Below are positions 43,557-52,668 of a stretch of DNA of 64,000 nucleotides, piece after piece; the stretch's first letter is position 1; every line of letters begins with the position of its first letter. A program made the translations under genes and the position numbers. The stretch covers positions 1,260,001 to 1,324,000 of the forward strand of contig CP012156.1 of NCBI GenBank assembly GCA_001602435.1, in the 5' to 3' direction. The stretch comes from Hyphomonadaceae bacterium UKL13-1. GTDB lineage: Bacteria; Pseudomonadota; Alphaproteobacteria; Caulobacterales; Aquidulcibacteraceae. The notes below the pieces were generated by a model. The model searched no databases. It saw only the letters and a list, made by a program, of their open reading frames with translations, and was not told where the DNA came from.

Positions 43557-44054
43557 AGATGTAAGCTCCAGCGCGCTGGCTCGGCCGCAGGGCAACGCAG
43601 TGGCGTCGTCTCCCGGCCAATGAGCGCGAATCGTAAAAGGTTGTTGGTGAAAGTCGGCGCTGAACGAAGCGCGATGGGAGAGCAGCACCCAGATCCCGGC
43701 CAAAAGGCCCCTGCGAATGGCGCAGGTGCGCCATAGCTTCGCTTAGGATCAATGTCTCTAGAAAGAGATTGGCGCGCACTGTCATCGCCGCGGAGCGTCC
43801 CGACTTATAATATGCCCTAAGGCATATCGAATGAACTGGTTGAGACTTGGCTTTCAAATGCGCAAGTCCGGTTCCAAAAAAGCAACACGGCGCAGATCAA
43901 AATTCGATCCATCCCGCATTGCCAATCACACTGCCTCACTTCGCACCGAAAGGGAAGCGCGACTTGCTTCCTGATTCCACATTGGACAGGTCCTGTGGGT
44001 TACAGGTATCAAGACTAGGCTTATTTCCGCACAGATTCGGCAGTCGGACCCTTT
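43557..44054. other. Divergent rne / amidase intergenic region with a hairpin
   Basis: About 500 bases without a gene I can support. It should hold the long rne leader, which in bacteria is often a target of RNase E autoregulation, and the promoter of the amidase gene. A perfect inverted repeat ATATGCC-CTAA-GGCATAT lies at 43810-43827 next to TATAAT (43806-43811, plus strand) and TATTAT (minus strand), so it may be an operator serving divergent promoters. Open frames across the region are short and show no protein-like pattern. Confidence 0.5.
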
Positions 44055-45377
44055 ATGAAGCCATTGTCTTATCAAACAGTGATTGCAGCCGTCATCCGCC
44101 TGCTATTGGTGCAGCGGAAATTCGCTTGGCGTTGGGCGGGACTATTGGTCCTTGCGCTGGGTTTAGCCTCGATTTCTTTTGACTGGCGGGCACCCCTAAC
44201 AAAGGGCAGCCCAGAATTTACGCAGGCCCAAGCCCAGACGCGTGGCTTGCCCCGTGTCAGCGCGATCACAACGAATCAAGCAGCCGAAGCGACCATCGTC
44301 ACCATTCGTCTCGATCAATCGATTAAATATCGTTTCTTTGCCTTGGCAGCACCTTCGCCGCGCCTCGTTATCGATATGCCGCGTGTCAATTGGGGGCTCG
44401 GCAATGGTAAGGCAGGCACTTTGATCGGTGAAGGTGGTGTGTCGCAAATCCGCTTTGCCGATAAATCGCAAGCTGAATCCCGTATTGTGCTAGACCTTAC
44501 CGGGCCAATGCGGGTGCGAAAGCACGAGATTGTGGGCGTTCTTGGTGGACGACAATTGCGCTTGGAATTGGTGCCAACCAATCCCAATACGTTTTCCACA
44601 GCCGCACCTTTGCCCAAGCCGCGAGCGGTTGAAAAGGTCAATAGTGTGCCAACACCGATCCGGCCCAATGCCTCCGGACGTCGATTTGTGATTGTGATTG
44701 ACCCCGGTCATGGCGGCAAGGATCCCGGCGCTACCGGTGTGTCGGGTACTTTGTTCGAGAAGGAAGTGACCCTCGCCAGCGCCATTTTGCTGCGCGATTA
44801 TTTGCGACGCGATCGCCGGTTTGAAGTGATCCTGACCCGTGACACCGATGTGTTTCTCACCCTTGAGCGCCGGATTTTGATTGCACGCGATAAGCGCGCG
44901 GATTTGTTTATTTCATTGCACGCAGACTCCGCCCCAACAGGCTCGCGCGCGGTGGGCGCAACTGTCTACACCTTGTCTGAAGCCGGTGGGCAACGGGCGC
45001 GTCAGCTTCTGAATAACGATAATTGGTCAATTGCCCAGCCCAACCAGACCCAAGATAAATCGGTGATGGAAATCCTGCGCGATTTGACCCAACGCGACAC
45101 CAAGAACCAATCCGCTATTTTCGGTCAGTCTTTGATCGGCGAAATCCGCAATATTGGGCCAGTGACCCAGACCTCGCATCGGCGGGCCGGCTTCTTTGTT
45201 CTGTTATCACCGCGTGTGCCCGCCGTTTTGTTGGAAATGGGCTTTATGTCCCACCCCGAGGACGAGGCTCGCTTGGGTAATCCTCAGTTTCGCAGCCGTC
45301 AGATGGCCGCGACGGCCAAATCAATCAGCACCTATTTTGATCGGGTGCAGGTGATCAGCGGTGGGGCTACCAAATAG
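44055..45377 (+). CDS. amiC: N-acetylmuramoyl-L-alanine amidase (AMIN + Amidase_3)
   Basis: 440 residues. A signal anchor (WAGLLVLALGLASISF) precedes an AMIN domain (residues ~75-185, YRFFALAAPSPRLVIDMP, SRIVLDLTGP) that targets the protein to septal peptidoglycan. The Amidase_3 zinc domain follows: VIDPGHGGKDPGA (His), FEKEVTLASA (Glu), FISLHADSAP (His) and LLEMGFMSHPEDE (catalytic Glu). It cleaves the bond between MurNAc and the stem peptide during daughter-cell separation. The gene symbol follows the domain plan. It is upstream of mrcA by 155 bases on the same strand. Confidence 0.93.
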   Translation: MKPLSYQTVIAAVIRLLLVQRKFAWRWAGLLVLALGLASISFDWRAPLTKGSPEFTQAQAQTRGLPRVSAITTNQAAEATIVTIRLDQSIKYRFFALAAPSPRLVIDMPRVNWGLGNGKAGTLIGEGGVSQIRFADKSQAESRIVLDLTGPMRVRKHEIVGVLGGRQLRLELVPTNPNTFSTAAPLPKPRAVEKVNSVPTPIRPNASGRRFVIVIDPGHGGKDPGATGVSGTLFEKEVTLASAILLRDYLRRDRRFEVILTRDTDVFLTLERRILIARDKRADLFISLHADSAPTGSRAVGATVYTLSEAGGQRARQLLNNDNWSIAQPNQTQDKSVMEILRDLTQRDTKNQSAIFGQSLIGEIRNIGPVTQTSHRRAGFFVLLSPRVPAVLLEMGFMSHPEDEARLGNPQFRSRQMAATAKSISTYFDRVQVISGGATK

Positions 45378-45532
45378 GAATGCCGCCTGCCTCGCTTCCG
45401 GCAGCGCAACTGGCAAAGGGCGCTTTAACTTGCGCGCCAAGCAGGCCATACTAGCCCTCTATATTGGAGGCTGCGTGTGACAGGGCAAAAGCCCAAAACG
45501 ACGCAAACTCGACCGAGAAAGACCTAGCGACG

Positions 45533-47959
45533 ATGCGTTTTTTGAAGATCATTGCTCTGACCGCTCTGGTCGCGATTGCCATGGGCGTGATCGGTGCTGT
45601 GATTTTGGTCAATATGGCGCTGCAAGGTTTGCCAGATCACCAGAAGCTCGCAAATTACCAACCCGCCGTATCGAGCGCTATTTATTCTTCAGATGGTCGT
45701 CAGATCGGGCTGTTCGCGCGCCAAAACCGCTCCTACATTCCCATTGAGCAAGTGCCAGATCATGTGATCGCCGCCTTTATGGCCGCCGAGGACAAGGACT
45801 TTTACTCGCACTCGGGCGTTGATTTGATGGGTGTTGCGCGCGCGGTCGTGTTCAATATCAGCAATCTGGGTGAGCGTCGCATGCAGGGCGCGTCGACCAT
45901 TACTCAACAGGTTGCTGAAAACGTCTTGCTCCTTGAAGATGCGCGCGGTTCCACCTTGGACAAGATTTTGTCAAAGGTTCGCGAAGCTTTGGTCTCTATC
46001 CGGATTGAAGAAGTTCTGACCAAAGATCAGATCATGGAGATTTATGTCAATCAGATCTTCTTGGGCTTCCGGTCTTACGGCGTTCAAGCCGCCGCCCAAA
46101 CCTATTTCGGCAAAGACGTGCGCGATCTAACCATTGCCCAAGCCGCTTATTTAGGCGCGCTGCCTAAGGGACCGAACAATTATAACCCATTGCGTCACAT
46201 GGACCGTGCCGTTGGTCGCCGCAATTGGGTGATTGAGCGTATGAAGGAAAATGGCTTCATCACGGCTCAGCAAGCGAAAGCTGCCCAAGCAGAACCTTTG
46301 ACAGTCAATCCCAACCCACGTGGTAGTTGGACAGACCCCGATGCGGGCGAGTTTGTGGAAGAAGTTCGCCGCGACTTGATCCGCCGCTTCGGGAAGGACG
46401 CACCCTATTCACGCGGATTTATCATTCGTTCGACCGTGGACTTGGATAAGCAGAAATATGCGCGGGAAGCCCTGACTGCCAGCCTCAACCGTTTAGATCC
46501 GCGCCGGACGCGGGGCTTTGCAGGCGCAGTCGGCATGATGAGTGTCAACGGCGACTGGGCGGCCCGTTTGTCCAAGGCGCGCTACTGGCGGCCAGACCCT
46601 CGCGCCGTCTTTGCCATCGTGCTGGATGATGCCCAATCCTTTGGCCTCACCAATGGCACCAAGGTTCCGATTCCTCAGGCTGATAAGGATTGGGCGCTGC
46701 GTTCGTCAAAGCCTTTAGCGGATGGGGCTTTGGTCTGGTTGGGTCGGCGCGATGACGGCACCCTCCAATTGCAACGCCATCAGGGTATTCAGGGCGCACT
46801 GGTCTCGATCGATGTTCAGACTGGCTCTGTGATCGCCATGGCGGGCGGCATGGACGTCGAGGATTCAGGCTTTAACCGCGCGACCCAAGCTAAACGTCAG
46901 CCCGGATCGTCCTTCAAGCCGATCATTTACGCGGCAGCCTTGGAACAGGGCCTTACGCCTGAAACCAAGATTTCGGATGAGAAAATCCGCGGTGGTGGCT
47001 GGAGTCCTGAAAATGCGGACCGCCGATTCTATGGCGTGATGACCTTGCGCCAAGCACTGGTGATGTCGCGCAATACGGTAACTGTGCGGATTGCCCGTCG
47101 GATTGGGATGCGTCGTGTGGCCGATTATGCCCGTCGCTTTGGCGTTTATGATGATCTGCCCAATGACTTGACCATGGCGCTGGGGGCAGGGGAAACCACC
47201 GTGCTGCGCTTGACCTCTGCTTTCGCCGTTTTCCCCAATGGTGGTCGCTATATTCCGCCTGTCTTCTACGACCGCTTGCAGGACCCGCGTGGCCGTACCG
47301 TCTGGCGCTCTGACCGGCGCTCGTGCCCGGCCTGCGATACCGCCTTGAACCCCGATGCCGGGCCTCCGCAAATTGACCCTTGGGGCGTGCAAGTGATTTC
47401 GCCACGCACCGCTTGGGAAATGACGGGCATTTTGCGGGATGTGGTCTTGAAAGGCACAGGTCGCGGCGTGGATTTTGGTCGTCCGGTTGCGGGCAAGACC
47501 GGCACCACCAGCGACTATAAGGATGCTTGGTTCGTCGGCTTCTCACCCTCTATCGCGACCGGGGTCTATGTCGGCTACGACTTGCCGCGCACGATTTATC
47601 AAGGCGCTTCCGGTGGTCCCGTCGCTGGGCCAATCTTCAAGCAATATATGATGAAGGCGCATGAAGGCCGTCCGGTTGAGGATTTCACCGCCTCGCCCGA
47701 AGTCACGCGCGAAATCGAAGCCGAAGAGCGGATGAATATTCTGGCTGAGCTTCAAACCAATCCAGCAGGCGCTGCGGCCACTTTGGCGCAAATGCGCAGT
47801 GGTCGCACCGATGGGCCCCGCGTGGACACGCGTCCCGGAAGCTCGATCGTGATCGATGACACACCCGCCGCGCGTGCGCCTGCGGCCAAGAAAGCTGCGC
47901 CCAAGGCTGCGCCTGCACCCGCGCCAACAGCCGCGCCGAAAGCTGAAAAAGAAGGCTGA
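45533..47959 (+). CDS. mrcA: Penicillin-binding protein 1A (bifunctional transglycosylase/transpeptidase)
   Basis: 808 residues. N-terminal membrane anchor (LKIIALTALVAIAMGVIGAVILVNMAL). The glycosyltransferase GT51 domain shows AAEDKDFYSHSGVD, QGASTITQQVAENVLL, KVREALVSIRIEEVLTKDQIMEIYVNQIFLG and AAYLGALPKGPNNYNP. The transpeptidase has SxxK in QPGSSFKPIIYAA, SxN in VMSRNTVTV and KTG in AGKTGTTSDYKDAWFVGFS. It builds and cross-links peptidoglycan. The C-terminus is an Ala/Pro/Lys-rich tail. ATG 45533 begins the anchor; the frame extends 23 codons further. It pairs functionally with the upstream amidase. Confidence 0.95.
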   Translation: MRFLKIIALTALVAIAMGVIGAVILVNMALQGLPDHQKLANYQPAVSSAIYSSDGRQIGLFARQNRSYIPIEQVPDHVIAAFMAAEDKDFYSHSGVDLMGVARAVVFNISNLGERRMQGASTITQQVAENVLLLEDARGSTLDKILSKVREALVSIRIEEVLTKDQIMEIYVNQIFLGFRSYGVQAAAQTYFGKDVRDLTIAQAAYLGALPKGPNNYNPLRHMDRAVGRRNWVIERMKENGFITAQQAKAAQAEPLTVNPNPRGSWTDPDAGEFVEEVRRDLIRRFGKDAPYSRGFIIRSTVDLDKQKYAREALTASLNRLDPRRTRGFAGAVGMMSVNGDWAARLSKARYWRPDPRAVFAIVLDDAQSFGLTNGTKVPIPQADKDWALRSSKPLADGALVWLGRRDDGTLQLQRHQGIQGALVSIDVQTGSVIAMAGGMDVEDSGFNRATQAKRQPGSSFKPIIYAAALEQGLTPETKISDEKIRGGGWSPENADRRFYGVMTLRQALVMSRNTVTVRIARRIGMRRVADYARRFGVYDDLPNDLTMALGAGETTVLRLTSAFAVFPNGGRYIPPVFYDRLQDPRGRTVWRSDRRSCPACDTALNPDAGPPQIDPWGVQVISPRTAWEMTGILRDVVLKGTGRGVDFGRPVAGKTGTTSDYKDAWFVGFSPSIATGVYVGYDLPRTIYQGASGGPVAGPIFKQYMMKAHEGRPVEDFTASPEVTREIEAEERMNILAELQTNPAGAAATLAQMRSGRTDGPRVDTRPGSSIVIDDTPAARAPAAKKAAPKAAPAPAPTAAPKAEKEG

Positions 47960-47983
47960 CGACGCAAACTGACACCACTTTAT

Positions 47984-48018
47984 GGCCGGTCTGGACCTTC
48001 AGGCCGGCCTTGCTTATG
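47984..48018 (+). terminator. Possible mrcA terminator
   Basis: GGCCGG (47984-47989) and CCGGCC (48004-48009) can pair, with an inner GGACC region in the loop, followed only by TTGCTTAT. Weak U-tract; could also be attenuator-like before prfB. Confidence 0.3.
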
Positions 48019-48054
48019 TCCGCCCTCTGCGTGGATTGATTTTGGAGAGACCTT

Positions 48055-49176
48055 ATGCGCGCCGAACTTGAAGCGCTCAGTCGTGATATTAGTAAATCCG
48101 TGGCGCTCTTGCGTCGCCGGCTCGACTGGGATGTTGCCCTGCGCCGCTTGGACGAACTTGACGCGCTGAGTGAGCGGCCAGATTTGTGGAATAATCCCCA
48201 AGAAGCCCAAGGCCTAATGCGCGAGCGCAACCGTATCCAGGCCTCGGTTGAGGCGGTCCGCCACCTTGAACGCGACCTTTCTGACCATGTTGAACTCGCT
48301 GAAATGGCCGAAGCCGAAGGCGATGAGGATATGATTGAGGAAGCGCGCAAAGGGCTGCTCGAAGCGAAGACCCGCGCGGACCGCGCTGAATTAGAAGCAC
48401 TTTTATCCGGCGAAGCCGATGGCAATGATGCCTATCTTGAAATCAACGCCGGAGCAGGCGGCACCGAGAGCCAAGATTGGGCCAGTATCTTGCGCCGCAT
48501 GTATGTGCGCTGGGCGCAATCGCGCGGCATGAGTGTTGAAGAAATTGAAGAGAGCGTCGGTGAAGAAGCCGGGATCAAATCGTCGACCCTCTTGATCAAG
48601 GGCGAGAACGCTTTTGGATGGCTCAAGACGGAATCAGGCGTCCACCGTTTGGTGCGGATTTCGCCATTTGACAGCGCGGCCAAGCGCCATACCAGCTTCT
48701 CCAGCGTCTGGGTCTATCCGGTGGTCGACGACACGATTGTGATTGATATCCAAGACAAGGATGTCCGCATCGATACGTACCGCGCATCTGGTGCCGGTGG
48801 TCAGCACATCAACAAAACCGATTCCGCCGTGCGGATCACCCACTTGCCCACCGGCATTGCCTGCGCCTCACAACAAGAGCGCAGCCAGCACAAGAACCGC
48901 GATATCGCGTGGAAGATGCTGCGCGCCCGCCTCTATGAAATGGAATTGCAAAAGCGCGAAGCCGCAGCCAATGCGCTTGAAGATCAAAAGACCGATATTG
49001 GTTGGGGCCATCAGATTCGATCCTATGTGCTCCAGCCTTATCAGATGGTGAAAGACCTTCGCACGGGGGCTGAGACCTCGGACACATCAGGTGTGCTGGA
49101 TGGCGATTTGGATATGTTCATGGCAGCCTCGCTCGCCCAGCGCGTCGGGGTCGCCACCGACCCAGATCAAGAATAA
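48055..49176 (+). CDS. prfB: Peptide chain release factor 2
   Basis: 373 residues. RF2 releases peptides at UGA and UAA. SPF tripeptide at 203-205 ([12 protein letters not shown]) reads the stop codon, and GGQ at 248-250 ([17 protein letters not shown]) triggers hydrolysis. The reading frame is continuous from [15 protein letters not shown]: the programmed +1 frameshift with in-frame UGA near codon 25 found in many bacteria is absent here. GGAGAG lies seven bases before the ATG. hrpB follows 6 bases after its stop. Confidence 0.96.
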   Translation: MRAELEALSRDISKSVALLRRRLDWDVALRRLDELDALSERPDLWNNPQEAQGLMRERNRIQASVEAVRHLERDLSDHVELAEMAEAEGDEDMIEEARKGLLEAKTRADRAELEALLSGEADGNDAYLEINAGAGGTESQDWASILRRMYVRWAQSRGMSVEEIEESVGEEAGIKSSTLLIKGENAFGWLKTESGVHRLVRISPFDSAAKRHTSFSSVWVYPVVDDTIVIDIQDKDVRIDTYRASGAGGQHINKTDSAVRITHLPTGIACASQQERSQHKNRDIAWKMLRARLYEMELQKREAAANALEDQKTDIGWGHQIRSYVLQPYQMVKDLRTGAETSDTSGVLDGDLDMFMAASLAQRVGVATDPDQE

Positions 49177-49182
49177 GCGGCC

Positions 49183-51648
49183 ATGTTGGCGGCCATTCCG
49201 CCAGATTTGCCAATTGTCGCCGTGCTGGACCGCTTGGTAGAGGTCCTGCAGACCCAAAATTCTGCCGTGCTTGTCGCCCCACCCGGGGCAGGCAAGACGA
49301 CTTCGGTGCCTTTAGCTTTGCTGGATCAGTCGTGGGCGGCGGGTAAAAAAATCCTGATGCTGGCACCAAGGCGTTTGGCCGCTCGGGCCGCAGCCGCCCG
49401 TATGGCTGACTTGCTGCGCGAAGCCGTGGGCGAGACGGTCGGCTATCAAGTGCGGCTTGATAAGAAGATCAGTGGGCGCACCCGCATCGAAGTCATCACC
49501 GAAGGCATTCTCACACGGCGCATGCTGACGGACCCCGAACTCAGCGATGTTGCCGCCGTCATTTTCGATGAAGTCCACGAGCGCAATCTGGAGGGCGACT
49601 TAGGTCTGGCTTTGGCGCTCGATATTCAAGCGGGCCTGCGAGAGGATTTGCGCCTGATCGCCATGTCCGCAACCGTCGAAGGCGGACAATTGGCGGCTCA
49701 ATTGGGCGGCGCAGAGCTCATCGAGAGCGCTGGCCGACTCTACCCGATTGAGACTTTCTATGTCGGTCGCACGCAAGATCAGCCGATAGAAGGTCAAGCT
49801 GCCAACATTGCCTTGAAGGCCTTATCGAAAGGGCCGGGCGATGTGTTGGTGTTCTTGCCCGGCACGGCCGAGATCAACCGCGCTTATGAAGCCATTCATG
49901 CCAAAGCCGCCACCATGTCCTGTGCGGTTATCCCCTTGCATGGGTCTTTGAGCCCCGCGGAGCAGGATCAAGCGCTTCGCCCTCAAGCCGGCGTGCAACG
50001 CAAAATCATCCTTTCAACCGCGATTGCCGAGACCAGTCTGACCATTGAAGGCGTGCAGATCGTGGTCGACGCGGGTCTATCGCGCAGGCCGGCCTTTGAG
50101 CCCGATAGCGGCCTGACCCGCTTGGTGACGGTGCGCGCTAGCCGGGCAGCGTGTGATCAACGTCGAGGGCGGGCGGGTCGAACCGCACCTGGGCAATGCT
50201 ATCGTCTGTGGGAAGAGGCCGAAATGGGCGCGTTTCCAGCCTATGATCGCCCTGAAATTCTCGAAGCAGACCTTGCACCCTTGGTGCTGACTTTGTCGTC
50301 TTTTGGCGTGTCGGACCCCACCAGTTTAAAGTGGCTGGACCCGCCCCCGGCACCAGCTCTGTGGGAAGCAACCAAGCTTCTGATCGATCTGGAGGCCTTG
50401 GAAGCACCAGCCGGTCAAGCCCCCCGTCTGACCCCACATGGCAAGAAACTGGTCAGCTTTGGCCTGCCACCGCGCTTGGCCCATATGATCGTGCGGGCAG
50501 GAGAGCTGGGCTTTGGCGCAACGGCAGCGCATCTGGCAGCTTTGTTGAGCGAGCGTGGATTGGGTGGCACCTCGCCTGATCTGGAACACCGTCTGATCTC
50601 ATTTGCCCGTGACCGTTCGCCTCGGGCCAACAAGGCGCGCGCCCAAGCCCATGGTTGGGCAAAGCAAGTTGGCGCAACAGAGGCCCCTGTTGCAGAATTG
50701 GCAGGGCGGGCGCTGGCGCTTGCCTTCCCCGAGCGTGTCGCCAAAGCGCGCGACCGCCGCGGCGGCTTCATTTTGGTCAATGGCAGTGGCGGCGAATTGC
50801 CTACCCATGAAGGGCTGGCGACTGCCGAATTTCTGGCCATTGGTGCCCTGCAGGGCAAAGCCGCCGATGCGCGGATTAATGAGGCGGCGCGCCTCGATAA
50901 GGCCGATTTGGAAGCGCTGTTCGCAAACCAGATTGAAACCCGTACCCAGACCCAATTTGATCGGGCGAAAGGGACCATGCAGGGCCGCCATCAACGCCGC
51001 CTCGGCGCGCTAATCTTGGAAGAGCGCCCGGTTTCCTTGACCGCCGATCAGATTGAAGCGGGCCTGTTTGATGCGGTCCGCAGCCTTGGCCTCGACAAGC
51101 TCAACTGGTCGGATCGGGCCAAGTCCTTTGTCGAGCGCTTGAAATGGCTTTACGCCCGCGATCCCGACCAGTGGCCGCAGGGAAAGCCTGGGGCTTTAGA
51201 AGAGGCTTTGCAAGTCTGGTTGCTGCCTGCCTTGGTGGGGGTAAAGAACCTATCCGATGTGGATGTGGCCCAAGCGCTGGAGAACTTCCTCACTTGGCCA
51301 GAACGCCAAGCCATGGCGCAAGCCGCCCCGACCCATTTTGTCACGCCCCTCGAAACGCGCCACACGATTGATTATGCGGCAGAGCAAGGTCCGACAATTG
51401 AGGTTCGTGTTCAGGAATTATTCGGCCTAGAGCGTCATCCCATGTTAGCAGGCGGGCAGGTGGCTTTGGTGTTCCAATTGCTCTCCCCTGCCCATCGCCC
51501 CATCGCAGTCACTTCTAATTTGCCGGAATTCTGGAAGGCTGGTTGGCACGATGTCCGCAAGGACATGAAAGCGCGTTACCCGCGTCATGTCTGGCCCGAA
51601 GATCCCGCAACTGCGCAACCGACGGCACGGGCTAAACCGCGCACTTGA
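49183..51648 (+). CDS. hrpB: ATP-dependent helicase HrpB
   Basis: 821 residues, DEAH-box family. Motif I APPGAGKTTSVPLALL, motif II VIFDEVHERNLEGDL (DEVH), motif III AMSATVEG, motif V ILSTAIAETSLTIEGV and motif VI QRRGRAGRTAPGQCYRLW are intact. The C-terminal HrpB-specific domain ends in RHTIDYAAEQGPTIEVRVQELFGLERHPM and the RYPRHVWPEDP block. HrpB is a predicted RNA helicase of unclear cellular role, not the type III secretion regulator of the same name. It starts 6 bases after prfB and is probably in the same transcript. Confidence 0.95.
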   Translation: MLAAIPPDLPIVAVLDRLVEVLQTQNSAVLVAPPGAGKTTSVPLALLDQSWAAGKKILMLAPRRLAARAAAARMADLLREAVGETVGYQVRLDKKISGRTRIEVITEGILTRRMLTDPELSDVAAVIFDEVHERNLEGDLGLALALDIQAGLREDLRLIAMSATVEGGQLAAQLGGAELIESAGRLYPIETFYVGRTQDQPIEGQAANIALKALSKGPGDVLVFLPGTAEINRAYEAIHAKAATMSCAVIPLHGSLSPAEQDQALRPQAGVQRKIILSTAIAETSLTIEGVQIVVDAGLSRRPAFEPDSGLTRLVTVRASRAACDQRRGRAGRTAPGQCYRLWEEAEMGAFPAYDRPEILEADLAPLVLTLSSFGVSDPTSLKWLDPPPAPALWEATKLLIDLEALEAPAGQAPRLTPHGKKLVSFGLPPRLAHMIVRAGELGFGATAAHLAALLSERGLGGTSPDLEHRLISFARDRSPRANKARAQAHGWAKQVGATEAPVAELAGRALALAFPERVAKARDRRGGFILVNGSGGELPTHEGLATAEFLAIGALQGKAADARINEAARLDKADLEALFANQIETRTQTQFDRAKGTMQGRHQRRLGALILEERPVSLTADQIEAGLFDAVRSLGLDKLNWSDRAKSFVERLKWLYARDPDQWPQGKPGALEEALQVWLLPALVGVKNLSDVDVAQALENFLTWPERQAMAQAAPTHFVTPLETRHTIDYAAEQGPTIEVRVQELFGLERHPMLAGGQVALVFQLLSPAHRPIAVTSNLPEFWKAGWHDVRKDMKARYPRHVWPEDPATAQPTARAKPRT

Positions 51649-51678
51649 CCTAAAGCGCAGCGCGCGTGAGGAAGGGGC

Positions 51679-52659
51679 ATGACCTTACCGACTTTCGAAG
51701 ATGTGCTGGAAGCAGATCGCCGCATCCGCCCGCTTGCTCTCGTCACCCCTTTATTGCGCGCCGATGCGCTCGATCAGGCGACCGGCGGCCAAATCTTTGT
51801 CAAGGCGGACTGCTTGCAGCCGCGTGGCGCGTTCAAAATGCGCGGGGCTGCCAACGCCATGTTGAAGATCCCGGTGGAGGACCGCGCTAAAGGGGTTGTC
51901 GCATTTTCGTCTGGTAACCACGCCCAAGGCATCTCTTATGTCGCCAAGCATTTGGGCATGTCGGCTATTATTGTGGTGCCGTCGGATGCGCCTAAGGGCA
52001 AGCTTGAGTCGGTTGAGGCCGATGGTGGCAAGATCGTCACCTATGATCGCGTGCTGGAAAGCCGTGAGGCGATTGGGGCGGCGCTGGCAGCTGAGACAGG
52101 CGCGACCTTGATCCCCCCGTTTGACCACCCGGATGTGATTGCTGGCCAAGGCACGTGTGGGCTTGAAATCATTCATCAAGTGAGAGAGTTGGGGCTGGAG
52201 CTTGATACATTGGTCAGTTGTGCCAGTGGCGGTGGTTTGGCGGCGGGCATTGGCCTAGCCTTAGAGGCTCTTTCACCCAAGACCCAACTCATCGGGGCAG
52301 AGCCTGTCTCCCACGATGATTTGACCCGCTCGCTCGCCTTGGGCAAACGCGTCGCCAATGAACCGGGCACGCGCACCATCCAAGATGCGTTGATGACGCA
52401 AATTCCCGGCGAATTGACCTTTGAGATTCTCGCCCGCGTCGGAACCAAAGGCGTCGCGGTAAGCGATGACGAAGTCCTCCATGCGATGGCGTTTGCCTTC
52501 AAATATCTGCGGATCGTGTTGGAGCCGGGCGGGGCGGCGGCATTGGCGGCGGTCCTGTCCGGCAAAGTGCCGGCCAAAGGCCAAGTGATTGCCGTGACCG
52601 GAAGTGGCGGCAATGTTGATCCCGAGATCTTCATTCGGGCATTGGCGATCAAGGTTTAG
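51679..52659 (+). CDS. PLP-dependent threonine/serine dehydratase-like enzyme
   Basis: 326 residues, fold type II PLP enzyme. The PLP lysine is in QPRGAFKMRGAANAM, where the common GSFKxRGA reads GAFKMRGA. FSSGNHAQGISYVAK binds substrate carboxylate, SCASGGGLAAGIGLA binds the PLP phosphate and GSGGNVDPEIF ends the domain. It lacks an ACT regulatory domain, so it matches catabolic threonine dehydratase, serine racemase or threo-3-hydroxyaspartate ammonia-lyase in size; these cannot be separated by eye. AGGAAGGGG precedes the ATG. Convergent with the MFS pump. Confidence 0.88.
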   Translation: MTLPTFEDVLEADRRIRPLALVTPLLRADALDQATGGQIFVKADCLQPRGAFKMRGAANAMLKIPVEDRAKGVVAFSSGNHAQGISYVAKHLGMSAIIVVPSDAPKGKLESVEADGGKIVTYDRVLESREAIGAALAAETGATLIPPFDHPDVIAGQGTCGLEIIHQVRELGLELDTLVSCASGGGLAAGIGLALEALSPKTQLIGAEPVSHDDLTRSLALGKRVANEPGTRTIQDALMTQIPGELTFEILARVGTKGVAVSDDEVLHAMAFAFKYLRIVLEPGGAAALAAVLSGKVPAKGQVIAVTGSGGNVDPEIFIRALAIKV

Positions 52660-52668
52660 GGTGAGGCT

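Noticed and set aside
43847-44182. Plus-strand frame running into the amidase gene
   Set aside because: No ribosome site, no homology-like pattern, and it overlaps the amidase signal sequence in another frame.
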